A stretch of 46,035 nucleotides of DNA, taken from NCBI GenBank assembly GCA_016213135.1, contig JACRBQ010000021.1, positions 1 to 46,035 of the forward strand. The letters are read 5' to 3'. The translations under genes and the position numbers were made by a program. The notes beneath the pieces were generated by a model. The model made no database searches. It had not been told where the DNA came from and saw only the letters and a program-made list of their open reading frames with translations. Shown piece after piece: positions 23,460 through 31,612 of the stretch (position 1 is its first letter; every line of letters starts with the position of its first letter). The stretch comes from Chloroflexota bacterium. GTDB lineage: Bacteria; Chloroflexota; Anaerolineae; Anaerolineales; VGOW01.

Positions 23460-23855
23460 TTGAAGGGAGACAATCTCATTAAACTCAGCACAGTGTTCAT
23501 CTTTGCCGCCGCTGCCGGGCTGATCTTCGGGCTTGGCTTTCTGCTGATACCCAATCAGACGATGTCCATGTACGGCGTGGAACTGAACGACGCCGGGCAG
23601 TGGATCGCGCGCTACCTCGGAGCGACGTTTCTCGGCGTCGCGGTGTTGAACTGGCTTGTCCGGAACGCGCCGGCCTCCGACACACGGCGCGCCGTCGTGC
23701 TCGGCGACTTCGTCCTCTCCGCCCTCGGCCTCGTCGTGGCCGTGTGGGATCGGATCGCAGGCAGCGGGAACGCCCTGGTGTGGCTCACCGTTGCCATCTA
23801 TCTGGTGCTGACGCTGGGCTTCGGGTACTTTCAGTTCATGAAGCCCGCCGCCTGA
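23460..23855 (+). CDS. Small membrane protein with four predicted helices, unknown function
   Basis: About 130 residues with four hydrophobic helices separated by short loops, including L-I-P-N-Q-T-M-S-M-Y-G-V and R-Y-L-G-A-T-F-L-G-V-A-V-L-N-W. I know such proteins only as conserved hypotheticals. The start is uncertain. TTG at 23460 is given here. ATT at 23478 has an excellent ribosome-binding site (A-A-G-G-G-A-G-A, 7 nt away) and yields the natural-looking M-K-L-S-T-V-F-I-F. ATG at 23400 overlaps mvhD but adds a Pro/Arg-rich tail that looks non-coding. It sits between mvhD and mvhG; no hydrogenase role is known. Confidence 0.6.
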   Translation: MKGDNLIKLSTVFIFAAAAGLIFGLGFLLIPNQTMSMYGVELNDAGQWIARYLGATFLGVAVLNWLVRNAPASDTRRAVVLGDFVLSALGLVVAVWDRIAGSGNALVWLTVAIYLVLTLGFGYFQFMKPAA

Positions 23856-23859
23856 GGCC

Positions 23860-23920
23860 AGAGACCTTTAGGGTCTTCGAGACCCTAAAGGTCTGGCGCG
23901 GAAAAGATTGATCTGGAGGA
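23860..23920. repeat. 61-bp hairpin element with embedded ribosome-binding site, copy 1
   Basis: AGACCTTTAGGGTCT (23862-23876) pairs perfectly with 23880-23894 across a TCG loop (15-bp stem). It is followed by T-G-G-C-G-C-G-G-A-A-A-A-G-A-T-T and A-T-C-T-G-G-A-G-G-A. The same 61 bases, with one difference, occur in inverted orientation at 39657-39717. Here the element ends about 90 bp before mvhG. Confidence 0.85.
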
Positions 23921-24011
23921 CTGTATCGTTTTCAAGGAGGTGCTCTATAAGAGGAACTCTCTGGCGCACAACCGACTCGACGTGTGTTTTCAAAACAAGG
24001 AAGGAGGAATG

Positions 24012-24938
24012 ATGGCAGTAAAAGTAGCTCAGGAATGGTTCGCCATCTGCGGAGGCTGTGAGGTCACTATCCTCGACGTGGGCGAGCCCCTGCTCGACGT
24101 TCTGCCCGCGCTGGAGTTTGTGCATATGCCGGTGATCATGGATCACAAACTCTACGGCCAAACCGGCGAGAACAAGGTGATGGACATCCCCGAAGCGGAT
24201 GTCGGCATCATCACCGGCGGCGTCCGCAATGAGGAAAACAAGAAGCTGGCCGAGTTGATGCGGTCGCGAGTCAACACGCTCATCGCCATGGGCTCGTGCG
24301 CCAGCTTCGGCGGCGTCCCGGCGTTGGCGAATCAGTACGCGCTTAACGAACTCTACGAGCGCGTGTATCGCGGCAACAGCACCACCGTTGCCGGCGAGAC
24401 GCCAAAAAGCGACGTGCCGGCTCTGCTCGACCGCGTGTATGCACTGCACGAAGTGGTGAAGGTGGACTTGCACCTGCCCGGTTGCCCGACCACGCCGGAC
24501 ATGTTCGTCGGCGCGTTGATGCACCTGCTGAAGGGCGCGCCGTTCGCCGTCGCCGAAAAGAGCGTGTGCGACGAATGCCCGACAATCCGCGAGAAGAAAG
24601 CGGTCGGGACTCTGAAACGCCCGCTCGAACCCATCGAGGGCGCGGGCGAGCCGCTGACCACCGTGCGCTGCCTGATGGAGCAGGGCTTTCTGTGCCTGGG
24701 CCCGGCCACCCGCGCCGGGTGCGGCGGCATGGAAGGCGGCACGCCGCGCTGCATCCGCGCCTACATGCCGTGCCGGGGTTGCTTTGGCCCGCTCAAGTTG
24801 GACGCCAATCCAATGGTCGACATGATGGGCGCGCTTGCGACCATCGGGCTTGATCCCAAACAGATTCCGGATCGGGCCGCCACGTTCAACCGCTTCGCCG
24901 GGGCAGGCCGCCTGCAACCGAAGAGGGGAGGGAAGTAG
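24012..24938 (+). CDS. mvhG: [NiFe] hydrogenase small subunit, group 3 (MvhG-like)
   Basis: A 308-residue soluble small subunit without a Tat signal, as in group 3 cytoplasmic hydrogenases. Proximal-cluster ligands are visible in C-G-G-C-E-V-T-I-L-D (Cys13, Cys16), M-G-S-C-A-S-F-G-G and L-P-G-C-P-T. Further clusters use C-D-E-C-P, G-F-L-C-L-G-P, R-A-G-C-G-G, Y-M-P-C-R-G-C-F-G-P. ATG 24012 is preferred to the adjacent ATG 24009 because A-A-G-G-A-G-G-A needs spacing; the long open stretch back to 23940 is not part of the protein. mvhA follows after 2 bp. Together with MvhD and Hdr this fits group 3c. Confidence 0.92.
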   Translation: MAVKVAQEWFAICGGCEVTILDVGEPLLDVLPALEFVHMPVIMDHKLYGQTGENKVMDIPEADVGIITGGVRNEENKKLAELMRSRVNTLIAMGSCASFGGVPALANQYALNELYERVYRGNSTTVAGETPKSDVPALLDRVYALHEVVKVDLHLPGCPTTPDMFVGALMHLLKGAPFAVAEKSVCDECPTIREKKAVGTLKRPLEPIEGAGEPLTTVRCLMEQGFLCLGPATRAGCGGMEGGTPRCIRAYMPCRGCFGPLKLDANPMVDMMGALATIGLDPKQIPDRAATFNRFAGAGRLQPKRGGK

Positions 24939-24940
24939 CC

Positions 24941-26380
24941 ATGGGCCAGACACTTGTCATTCAACCTGTTAGCCGGATCGAAGGCCACGCCAAAATCACC
25001 ATTCAACTGGACGACGGCGGCAACGTATCCGACGCCCGCGTGAACGTGATCGAACTGCGCGGCTTCGAGAAGTTCTGTGTGGGCCGCCCGGTGGAGGAAA
25101 TGCCCCGCATCACCACGCGCATCTGCGGCGTGTGCCCGTGGTCGCATCATCTCGCCTCGGCGAAGACGACCGATGCCGTGTTCGGCGTCGAACCGGCTCC
25201 GACCGGAAAGAAGCTGCGACAACTGTGCAACAGCATCGCCTACATGGAGGAGCACATCCTGCATTTCTACATCCTCTCCGGCCCGGACTTTGTGATGGGG
25301 CCGGGCGCCGACTACGCTGTGCGCAACGTGATCGGCATCGTCGGCGCGGTGCCGGAAGTTGCCAAACGCGTGGTCAAAGTGCGGCACATGTGCGCCAGGA
25401 TGCTGGAGATGATCGCCGGAAAGTCCATCCATCCCGACGCCGCTGTGCCGGGCGGCTTCAGCAAACCGCTGCAAAAAGAGGAGCGCGATGCGCTTCTGCC
25501 GATGGCGCAGGAATGCCTGGAACTGGCGAAGTTCACGATGGCCTTTGCCAAGTCCGACATCTTCCCCAAGTACCTCGATGCGGTGAAGACGGTCGGCCTC
25601 ATGACCAGCGGCTTCCTCGGCACCGTGGCGAAGGACGGCGCGCTCGACTTGTACGACGGCAAACTGCGGATGATGTACGCCGACGGCGCGTATGAAGAGT
25701 TCCTGCCCGCCGACTACGCCGACTACATCGGCGAACACGTCGAGCCGTGGACGTACCTCAAGTTCCCCTATGCGAAAAAGAAGGGGCCGTTCGCGCTGGA
25801 GGACAACGCGCCGAGTCTGTATCGCGTGAACTCGCTGGCGCGCATCAACGTGTGCGACTACATCCCCACCCCGCTGGCGCAGAAGGAACTGGAAGAGTTC
25901 CGCAAGAACTTTGGCCGCCCGGCGCAGTTGACCCTGTTGTATCACTGGGCGCGGCTGATCGAACTGCTGTACAACGCGGAGCTCGCCGTGCAAATGCTCA
26001 ACGACCCGGAGATCACCGGCCGTGAAACGCGAATCAAGGTGACGCCGCGCGCGGCGCGCGGCGTGGGCGTAGTCGAAGCCCCGCGCGGGACTCTGATCCA
26101 CGACTACACCACCGACGCCGACGGCATCCTCACGCACGTCAACTTGCTCGTCGCCACCTGCCAAAACAACTCGGCGATCAACCTGTCGGTCAAGCAGGCC
26201 GCCAAGGCGTTGATCAAAGACGGCAAGTACGATCAGGGCACGCTGAACACGGTCGAGATGGCGATTCGCGCCTACGACCCGTGCCTGTCGTGCGCCACCC
26301 ACCGGCTCGACGGCACCCTGCCGGTGAAGATCGACATCGTCGGGCCGGATGGAAAGGTGGTTGATACGTTAACCAACTGA
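24941..26380 (+). CDS. mvhA: [NiFe] hydrogenase large subunit, group 3 (MvhA-like)
   Basis: A 479-residue catalytic subunit. The L1 motif is R-I-E-G-H-A-K with [11 protein letters not shown], giving Ni ligands Cys62 and Cys65. The L2 motif is D-P-C-L-S-C-A-T-H with Cys448 and Cys451. All four nickel ligands are cysteine; none is selenocysteine. About 25 residues follow His454, a cleavable C-terminal extension, and a matching maturation protease is encoded 112 bp downstream. The enzyme would oxidise H2 (or make it) and pass electrons via MvhG and MvhD to HdrA. A standard family member apart from the fairly long tail. Confidence 0.95.
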   Translation: MGQTLVIQPVSRIEGHAKITIQLDDGGNVSDARVNVIELRGFEKFCVGRPVEEMPRITTRICGVCPWSHHLASAKTTDAVFGVEPAPTGKKLRQLCNSIAYMEEHILHFYILSGPDFVMGPGADYAVRNVIGIVGAVPEVAKRVVKVRHMCARMLEMIAGKSIHPDAAVPGGFSKPLQKEERDALLPMAQECLELAKFTMAFAKSDIFPKYLDAVKTVGLMTSGFLGTVAKDGALDLYDGKLRMMYADGAYEEFLPADYADYIGEHVEPWTYLKFPYAKKKGPFALEDNAPSLYRVNSLARINVCDYIPTPLAQKELEEFRKNFGRPAQLTLLYHWARLIELLYNAELAVQMLNDPEITGRETRIKVTPRAARGVGVVEAPRGTLIHDYTTDADGILTHVNLLVATCQNNSAINLSVKQAAKALIKDGKYDQGTLNTVEMAIRAYDPCLSCATHRLDGTLPVKIDIVGPDGKVVDTLTN

Positions 26381-26490
26381 AGTTAGAAGTGCCTGAAGTG
26401 TCTAAAGTGCCTAAAGTGGGAAGTGTGCGCCCCTTCGGGCACTTTAGGCACTTCACACTTTAGGCACTCCCCATTTTAGACACTTCCCAC
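26380..26490. repeat. CTAAAGTG/CACTTTAG repeat cluster, mvhA-protease gap
   Basis: The gap between mvhA and the protease gene is wholly filled by the 9-bp-type units, one orientation on the left (G-T-G-C-C-T-A-A-A-G-T-G) and the inverse on the right (CACTTTAGGCACTT), with a C-C-C-C-T-T-C-G-G-G turn between them. It ends one base before the protease ATG, leaving no ordinary ribosome-binding site. Confidence 0.8.
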
Positions 26491-26491
26491 T

Positions 26492-27010
26492 ATGGACACT
26501 CTCCCCGCCTTCTGCCGCGCGCGCGTCGTCATCCTCGGCGTAGGCAACATGCTCTTCGGCGACGACGGCTTCGGGCCGGAAGTGGTCGATTCCCTCACGC
26601 GTCATTATCACATCCCCGACGATATTTACCTGATGGACGTCGGCACCGGCGCGCGGAAACTGCTGTTCACCATCATCGTAGGGGCTAGCCTTGTGCCTGC
26701 CCGCCCCGAAGAAATCATCATCGTGGACGCCGTCGATTGGGGGCAGGGGAACGGGAAGGTTTTTGAAATTCCGGTGGAGTCGCTGCCTGTCACGAAGGTG
26801 GACGATTTCTCGCTCCATCAAGTCCCCACGTCCAATATGCTGCGCGAATTGCAGGATGAGTGCGGCGTCACTGTGACGGTGGTGGCTTGCGATGTCGGCG
26901 TCATCCCACAGGAGATCGCGCCCGGGCTGTCGCCTGCAATCGCGCACGCCGTGATCGCCGCGTCGAAACAGATCGCCGATCGATTCGGCTGGCCTCCGAC
27001 CGCGCCGTAA
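26492..27010 (+). CDS. Hydrogenase maturation protease (HyaD/FrcD-type)
   Basis: A 172-residue endopeptidase that would trim the C-terminus of MvhA after nickel insertion. The family start I-L-G-V-G-N-M-L-F-G-D-D-G-F-G is at about 14-28, with nickel-sensing residues expected at Glu30, Asp50 (L-M-D-V-G-T-G) and the His of S-L-H-Q-V-P. A short segment near residues 63-71 (V-G-A-S-L-V-P-A-R) is encoded by a GTAGGGGC dispersed repeat and interrupts the usual L-L-F-T-I to P-E-E-I-I-I-V-D-A spacing. The gene ends the hdr-mvh operon. Confidence 0.9.
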   Translation: MDTLPAFCRARVVILGVGNMLFGDDGFGPEVVDSLTRHYHIPDDIYLMDVGTGARKLLFTIIVGASLVPARPEEIIIVDAVDWGQGNGKVFEIPVESLPVTKVDDFSLHQVPTSNMLRELQDECGVTVTVVACDVGVIPQEIAPGLSPAIAHAVIAASKQIADRFGWPPTAP

Positions 27011-27029
27011 GACAAACCGCCAGCCTGTG

Positions 27030-27101
27030 GCGGCAGCACAGGTGATCTTCATCGCCACGAGCAATGTCTTTCGTCCATTCCCAAATCCCCCAATTTGCAT
27101 C
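27030..27101. repeat. Direct repeat bracketing the amino-acid transporter operon, left copy
   Basis: T-G-T-C-T-T-T-C-G-T-C-C-A-T-T-C-C-C and the following C-run and A-A-T-T-T-G-C-A-T-C (27065-27101) are identical to 31927-31964 except for one C. Weaker similarity extends left through T-G-A-T-C-T-T-C-A-T. The rest of the 190-bp gap to 27201 shows no gene. Confidence 0.7.
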
Positions 27102-27200
27102 TCCGGCCAGACCCCGACGCCACCGGCACAGCGCCGGCGGGAGTGACCTCGCCCCTGCGCCGGGAAACGTGAACCCAAAAAGCGGGCGTTTTGAGGGCTA

Positions 27201-27965
27201 CTAATTCATTCGGCGCGGGCTGAGAATCTGCGAGAGGAAAAGTTTGGTGCGCTCTTGCTGCGGGGCAGAGAAAATCTGCTCGGGCGAGCCTTCTTCCACG
27301 ATCATGCCGACGTCGAAGAAGATCATCCGGTCGGCCACTTCGCGGGCGAAGCCCATCTCGTGCGAGACGACCACCATCGTCATGCCGGAGCGGGCCAGCG
27401 CTTTCATCGCGTCCAGCACTTCCTTGATCATCTCGGGATCGAGGGCCGAGGTCGGCTCGTCGAAGAGCATGATCTTAGGCTGCATGGCGAGCGCGCGGGC
27501 GATGGCCACGCGCTGCTGCTGCCCGCCGGAGAGCTGGCCGGGGAATTTGTGCGCCTGCTCCGGGATGCCCATGCGCTCGAGGAGTTCCATCGCCGTGGCC
27601 TCGGCTTTGCTTTTGGGCCAGCGCCGCACCCAGATGGGCGCCAGGGTGATGTTCTGCATCACCGTGAGATGCGGGAACAGGTTGAACTGCTGGAACACGA
27701 TGCCGATCTCGCTGCGGACGGCTTCGATGTGACGCACGTCGTTCGAGAGCTCGATGCCGTCCACAATGATCTGGCCGCGCTGATGCTCCTCCAGCCGGTT
27801 GAGCGCGCGGATGAACGTGGATTTGCCCGACCCGGACGGGCCGAAGATGACGACGACCTCGCCGCGCTTCACCGTCAGGTTGATGCCTTTGAGCGCATGG
27901 AAGTGGCCGAACCACTTGTGCACGTCGCGACACTCGATGATGATATCGGAAGCGGGAGCGCTCAT
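27201..27965 (-). CDS. aapP: Polar amino-acid ABC transporter ATPase (AapP/GlnQ-type)
   Basis: A 254-residue ATPase with Walker [10 protein letters not shown] (about 42-50), the Q-loop [10 protein letters not shown], signature L-S-G-G-Q-Q-Q-R, Walker [13 protein letters not shown], and the switch histidine in V-V-S-H-E-M. It matches the polar amino-acid family closely. It is the last gene of aapJ-aapQ-aapM-aapP, read leftward. The complex would import amino acids using the lipoprotein encoded at 30476-31612. Confidence 0.93.
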   Translation of the reverse strand: MSAPASDIIIECRDVHKWFGHFHALKGINLTVKRGEVVVIFGPSGSGKSTFIRALNRLEEHQRGQIIVDGIELSNDVRHIEAVRSEIGIVFQQFNLFPHLTVMQNITLAPIWVRRWPKSKAEATAMELLERMGIPEQAHKFPGQLSGGQQQRVAIARALAMQPKIMLFDEPTSALDPEMIKEVLDAMKALARSGMTMVVVSHEMGFAREVADRMIFFDVGMIVEEGSPEQIFSAPQQERTKLFLSQILSPRRMN

Positions 27966-28011
27966 GTCGGCCTCTCGATCGTTGCGATTTTGAAGTTAGG
28001 AGTTGGAAGTT

Positions 28012-29097
28012 TCAACGCGTTCCCACCCCCAGTGTCTTCTCCAGCCGCTGGCTGGCGTAGGAGAACATCATGCTGAAGGCCCAGTAGACGACGAACAAGA
28101 ACGCATACACCTCGCGGTACTTGCCCAGAAAGTCGGGCTGGGCCAGCGTGGTCTTGCCGATCAGCAGCAGGTCGAACAGCCCGACGATGGCGACGAGCGT
28201 AGTGTCTTTGAACAGGCTGATGAACGAATTGAGGAGCGCCGGGATGACCAGGCGGAGGGCCTGCGGCAGGATGATGAAGAGCATGGTCAGCACGCCGTTC
28301 AGCCCGAGGGCATAGGCGGCCTCGAACTGGCCGCGCGGCATGGCCTGCAGGCCGCCGCGCACGTTCTCAGCCTGATACGCCGCCTCGAACAGCGTCAGCC
28401 CAATGATGACCCGCACGACGGGGTCTACTCGAATTTCGGCGGGCAGGAACAGGGGCAGCATGATTTGCGCCATGAAGAGGACCGTCACCAGCGGCACGCC
28501 GCGCCAGAGTTCAATGTATCCGATGCAGAACGACTTGATCGCCGGGAGCGAACTGCGCCGCCCCAGCGCCAGCAGGATGCCCAGCGGCAGGGCGAGAGTG
28601 TTGCCGATGATGGTGAGCATGAGCGTGAGTAGCAGCCCGCCCCAGAGTCTTGGGGCCACCGGGGACAGGAAGGGCAGCCACGCCGCGCCCGCGGTCAGCA
28701 CAATGGTCAACGGCAGCAGGATCACCCAGCCCAGAATGACCCACGGCTTGAGTGCCGCCCGGTTCCGGGCGAGCAGCATTGCGGCCACCAGGGTGATCAG
28801 CACGCCCACCCAGTTGAGCCGCGCATTCAGGCTGAACGGGAGCAGCACAAAGAGCAGCGCCGCCGCCCCGAACAAGGCCGCAAACGTCCGCGCCGCCTGA
28901 CCCCACACGCCCCAGCTCATCCCCATGACGAGCGCCAAAAAGTAGATGCCGACCCACAAGCGCCACACGGCTTCGTCCGGATACTGGCCGCGCATGAACA
29001 GGCGGAAGTTGGTGACGATCACCTGCCACTCGGCTTGCGTGAAGACCCACGTGAGCGCCGGGCGCAAAATTAAATAGACGAGCCACGCGGCCAGCAC
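28012..29097 (-). CDS. aapM: General L-amino-acid ABC permease (AapM-type)
   Basis: A polytopic permease with an extended N-terminal membrane region and the usual C-terminal transport domain, including E-L-W-R-G-V-P-L-V-T, the EAA loop E-A-A-Y-A-L-G-L and late F-K-D-T-T-L-V-A. The GTG at 29097 is the first standard in-frame start. However, the frame is open and AapM-like upstream of it: about 35 codons include P-P-P-R-T-E-V-G-L-L-G-W-L-R-Q-N-L-F-S-T-W, back to an ATA near 29202 beside the aapQ stop, with no ATG/GTG/TTG. The true start may be non-canonical or mutated. It follows aapQ and precedes aapP by 46 bp. Confidence 0.85.
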   Translation of the reverse strand: MLAAWLVYLILRPALTWVFTQAEWQVIVTNFRLFMRGQYPDEAVWRLWVGIYFLALVMGMSWGVWGQAARTFAALFGAAALLFVLLPFSLNARLNWVGVLITLVAAMLLARNRAALKPWVILGWVILLPLTIVLTAGAAWLPFLSPVAPRLWGGLLLTLMLTIIGNTLALPLGILLALGRRSSLPAIKSFCIGYIELWRGVPLVTVLFMAQIMLPLFLPAEIRVDPVVRVIIGLTLFEAAYQAENVRGGLQAMPRGQFEAAYALGLNGVLTMLFIILPQALRLVIPALLNSFISLFKDTTLVAIVGLFDLLLIGKTTLAQPDFLGKYREVYAFLFVVYWAFSMMFSYASQRLEKTLGVGTR

Positions 29098-29203
29098 GGT
29101 GAGCAGCGCGTTGTACCACGTGCTGAACAGGTTTTGCCGGAGCCAGCCGAGCAGGCCGACCTCGGTGCGCGGCGGAGGCAGAGTTTCTGCAGTCTTTGCT
29201 ATG

Positions 29204-30400
29204 TCAACGCTCCACCAGCGCCATGCGCTTGTTGTAGATATTCATCAGCAGCGACGTGGTCAGGCTCACGACGAGATAACTGCCCATGATGATGGTGACC
29301 ACCTCCACCGCCTTGCCGGTCTGGTTGAAGATGGTGCCGGAGACGCTGTACAGATCCGGGTAGCCGATGGCGACCGCAAGCGTGGAGTTCTTGGCGAGGT
29401 TGAGATACTGGCTGGTGAGCGGCGGGATGATGACGCGCAGAGCCTGCGGGAAGATGACCAGCCGCAGGATTTGCATGGGCTTGAGGCCCAGCGCCCGCGC
29501 GGCCTCGGTCTGGCTTTTGGACACGGCCTGGATGCCGGCGCGCACGACCTCGGCGATGAACGCGCCGGTGTAGATCACCAGCCCGGTCAGCAGCGCGAAG
29601 AGTTCCGGGGTGACGCGCAGGCCGCCTTTGAAGTTGAGGCCCTTGAGCACGGGAAAGTCCACGGCGAGCGGCGCGTTCGGGGCGAGGGCCCAGCCGAGGG
29701 CGGCGATCCCCGCCGGGACGAGCAGGTAGCCCAATCCCCACCACGCCGGGAGGGGCCGGTCCAAGCGTTTCTGAATCAAGTTCAACGCCAGCCACAACGC
29801 GAACGACGCAATCAACGCAGCCATGAGATATGGCTTCCAGCCGTCGAACGTTTCGGTGGGAACAGGCCACGGCAGGTAGAGGCCGCGTTGATTGAGGAAG
29901 AGCGAACCGAGGAGGGCGATGCTCTGCTTGACTTTGGGCAGCTGGATGACGACGCCGAAATACCAGAAGAATAGTTGCAGAAGCAGGGGCGTATTGCGGA
30001 TGAGAAGCACGTAGGCGGCGGCGATCTGGCGGATGAGCCAGTTGGGCGAGAGCCGCGCAACGCCCATGACCACGCCCGCTACGGTGGCGAGGGCGATGCC
30101 GATGATGGAGACCATCACCGTGTTGAGCACCCCCACCAGAAACGCGCGCCCGTAAGTGTCGGAGGCGGCGTAGGGGATGAGCCGTTCGCCGATGTCGAAG
30201 CTGGCTGGGTTGCCGAGGAAGTCGTAGCCGGTGACCAGCCCCTGCCGTTCGAGGTTGGCGCGCATGTTGGCGTACAGGCGGGCGCCCACGAGCACGACGA
30301 CGACCACGAAAACCACCTGGCTGAACACGCGCAGCACGCGCAGGTCGCGCCAGAGGGGGATGGCAGTACGAAGGAGGGAGGGGGCGGCAGGGGCGGCCAT
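29204..30400 (-). CDS. aapQ: General L-amino-acid ABC permease (AapQ-type)
   Basis: A 398-residue permease. A helix near 26-44 and a long insert lead to the HisM/GlnP transport domain with L-L-I-R-N-T-P-L-L-L-Q-L-F, a second hydrophobic insert, the EAA loop E-A-A-R-A-L-G-L-K-P-M-Q, and N-S-T-L-A-V-A-I-G-Y-P-D-L. This length and layout are typical of AapQ rather than the short glutamine permeases. The ATG at 30400 follows a run of G/A that serves as ribosome-binding site. It is separated from aapJ by a perfect hairpin. Confidence 0.9.
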   Translation of the reverse strand: MAAPAAPSLLRTAIPLWRDLRVLRVFSQVVFVVVVVLVGARLYANMRANLERQGLVTGYDFLGNPASFDIGERLIPYAASDTYGRAFLVGVLNTVMVSIIGIALATVAGVVMGVARLSPNWLIRQIAAAYVLLIRNTPLLLQLFFWYFGVVIQLPKVKQSIALLGSLFLNQRGLYLPWPVPTETFDGWKPYLMAALIASFALWLALNLIQKRLDRPLPAWWGLGYLLVPAGIAALGWALAPNAPLAVDFPVLKGLNFKGGLRVTPELFALLTGLVIYTGAFIAEVVRAGIQAVSKSQTEAARALGLKPMQILRLVIFPQALRVIIPPLTSQYLNLAKNSTLAVAIGYPDLYSVSGTIFNQTGKAVEVVTIIMGSYLVVSLTTSLLMNIYNKRMALVER

Positions 30401-30410
30401 TATAGTATTG

Positions 30411-30443
30411 ACGTGCGACGCACTTTGGAAATGCGTCGCACGT
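30411..30443 (-). promoter_or_regulatory. 12-bp perfect hairpin between aapJ and aapQ
   Basis: ACGTGCGACGCA (30411-30422) pairs perfectly with 30432-30443 across a 9-nt loop. It sits in the 75-bp gap after the binding-protein gene, the usual place for an RNA-stabilising element that raises binding-protein levels over permease levels. No T-run follows on the minus strand. Confidence 0.6.
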
Positions 30444-30475
30444 CTTGGTCTCTACTGCGCGGAGGGTTGATCGGT

Positions 30476-31612
30476 TTAGCGGATGGGCGGCGCGTACATG
30501 AGGCCGCCGTTGGTCCACAGATCGTTCTGGCCGCGCGCCAGCTGGTACGGGGTGTCCGGCCCGAGGTTGCGGTCGTACGCCTCGCCGTAGTTGCCGACCT
30601 GCTTGATGACTTGATAGATGAAGTCATTCGACAGGCCGAGCTTCGCGCCCATTTCGCCTTCCACGCCGAGCAGGCGCTTGACCACCGGGTCGGCGCTGGT
30701 GAGGAAGCTGTCCACGTTCTGCGAGGTGATGCCCAGCTCCTCGGCCTGAATCATGCCGTAGACCGTCCAGTGCACGACGTCGGCCAGCCGGTCGTCGCCC
30801 TGCAGCACGGCGGGCGCGAGCGGCTCTTTGGACATGACCACGCTCAGGATTACGTGATCGTCCGGGTTCTTCATCTTCGCCACGCGCAGAGTGGCCAGCT
30901 GCGAGCGGTCACTGGTGATGGCGTCGCAGCGTCCCTCGTCGTAGGCGGCGAAGGCGGCGTCGTTGTCTTCGAAGACCACCGGCGTATATTCCGCGCCTGC
31001 CGCTTTCATCTGATCGGTGAGGTTGAGCTCGGTCGTCGTGCCGGTCTGGACGCAGATGTTCGCGCCCTCGAGGTCTTTCAGAGTCGTCTCTTCGGTGGCG
31101 GGCAGGTCTTTGCGGACCATCATCGCCTGCCCGTCGTAGAACGTCGTCGGACCAAAGGTCAGCGCGAGATCGACGTCGCGGGTGAGCGTCCACGTGCTGT
31201 TGCGGCTGAGCACGTCCACCTCGCCGGTCTGCAGTGCCGTGAAGCGCTCTTTGGCGGTGAGGGAGCGGTATTCCACTTTGGTCGCGTCGCCGAAGATGGC
31301 GGCGGCCCAGGCTTTGCAGAACTCGACATCGAAGCCGGTGTACGAGCCATCGGCCTCCACATAGCCGAAGCCCTGGAACGTGCCGTGGACGCCGCAGATC
31401 AGATTGCCGCGGTCCTTAATGGTTTGCATGCGCTCGCCCGGCGTGACGACCTGCACCTGCACTTGCACCTGCGAGGTGGCCGCGGGAGCGGCTGAAGTGA
31501 CTTCGACCACGCGGGTAACTTCCACTTCCACTGTGGCGGCGCCGCCGCAGGCGACGAGCACGAGCGCCACGGCAGTCAGCGCTCCCATTGTGATATAGGC
31601 GTTGCGTTTCAT
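30476..31612 (-). CDS. aapJ: General L-amino-acid-binding lipoprotein (AapJ-type)
   Basis: A 378-residue binding protein. The signal peptide ends in V-L-V-A-C-G-G with lipid-anchor Cys22. A Val/Gln/Thr-rich linker follows (V-E-V-E-V-T, V-Q-V-Q-V-Q), then the SBP_bac_3 domain: R-G-N-L-I-C-G-V near 70, G-F-D-V-E-F-C-K-A, L-S-R-N-S-T-W-T, and C-D-A-I-T-S-D-R-S-Q. These are typical of AapJ/BztA proteins with broad amino-acid specificity. A strong ribosome-binding site (T-A-A-G-G-A-G-G-A) precedes the ATG. It is the first gene of a four-gene minus-strand operon. Confidence 0.93.
   Translation of the reverse strand: MKRNAYITMGALTAVALVLVACGGAATVEVEVTRVVEVTSAAPAATSQVQVQVQVVTPGERMQTIKDRGNLICGVHGTFQGFGYVEADGSYTGFDVEFCKAWAAAIFGDATKVEYRSLTAKERFTALQTGEVDVLSRNSTWTLTRDVDLALTFGPTTFYDGQAMMVRKDLPATEETTLKDLEGANICVQTGTTTELNLTDQMKAAGAEYTPVVFEDNDAAFAAYDEGRCDAITSDRSQLATLRVAKMKNPDDHVILSVVMSKEPLAPAVLQGDDRLADVVHWTVYGMIQAEELGITSQNVDSFLTSADPVVKRLLGVEGEMGAKLGLSNDFIYQVIKQVGNYGEAYDRNLGPDTPYQLARGQNDLWTNGGLMYAPPIR

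Noticed and set aside
24761-26302. 513-codon minus-strand open frame opposite mvhA
   Set aside because: mvhA has all hydrogenase motifs on the plus strand; the antisense product is His/Arg/Val-rich with no recognisable domain.
26281-26310. Selenocysteine at the MvhA nickel site
   Set aside because: All four nickel-ligand codons are TGT or TGC; there is no in-frame TGA before the true stop.
29975-31495. 506-codon plus-strand open frame opposite aapJ and aapQ
   Set aside because: aapJ and aapQ are clear real genes on the other strand; the plus-strand product is compositionally biased and unrecognisable.
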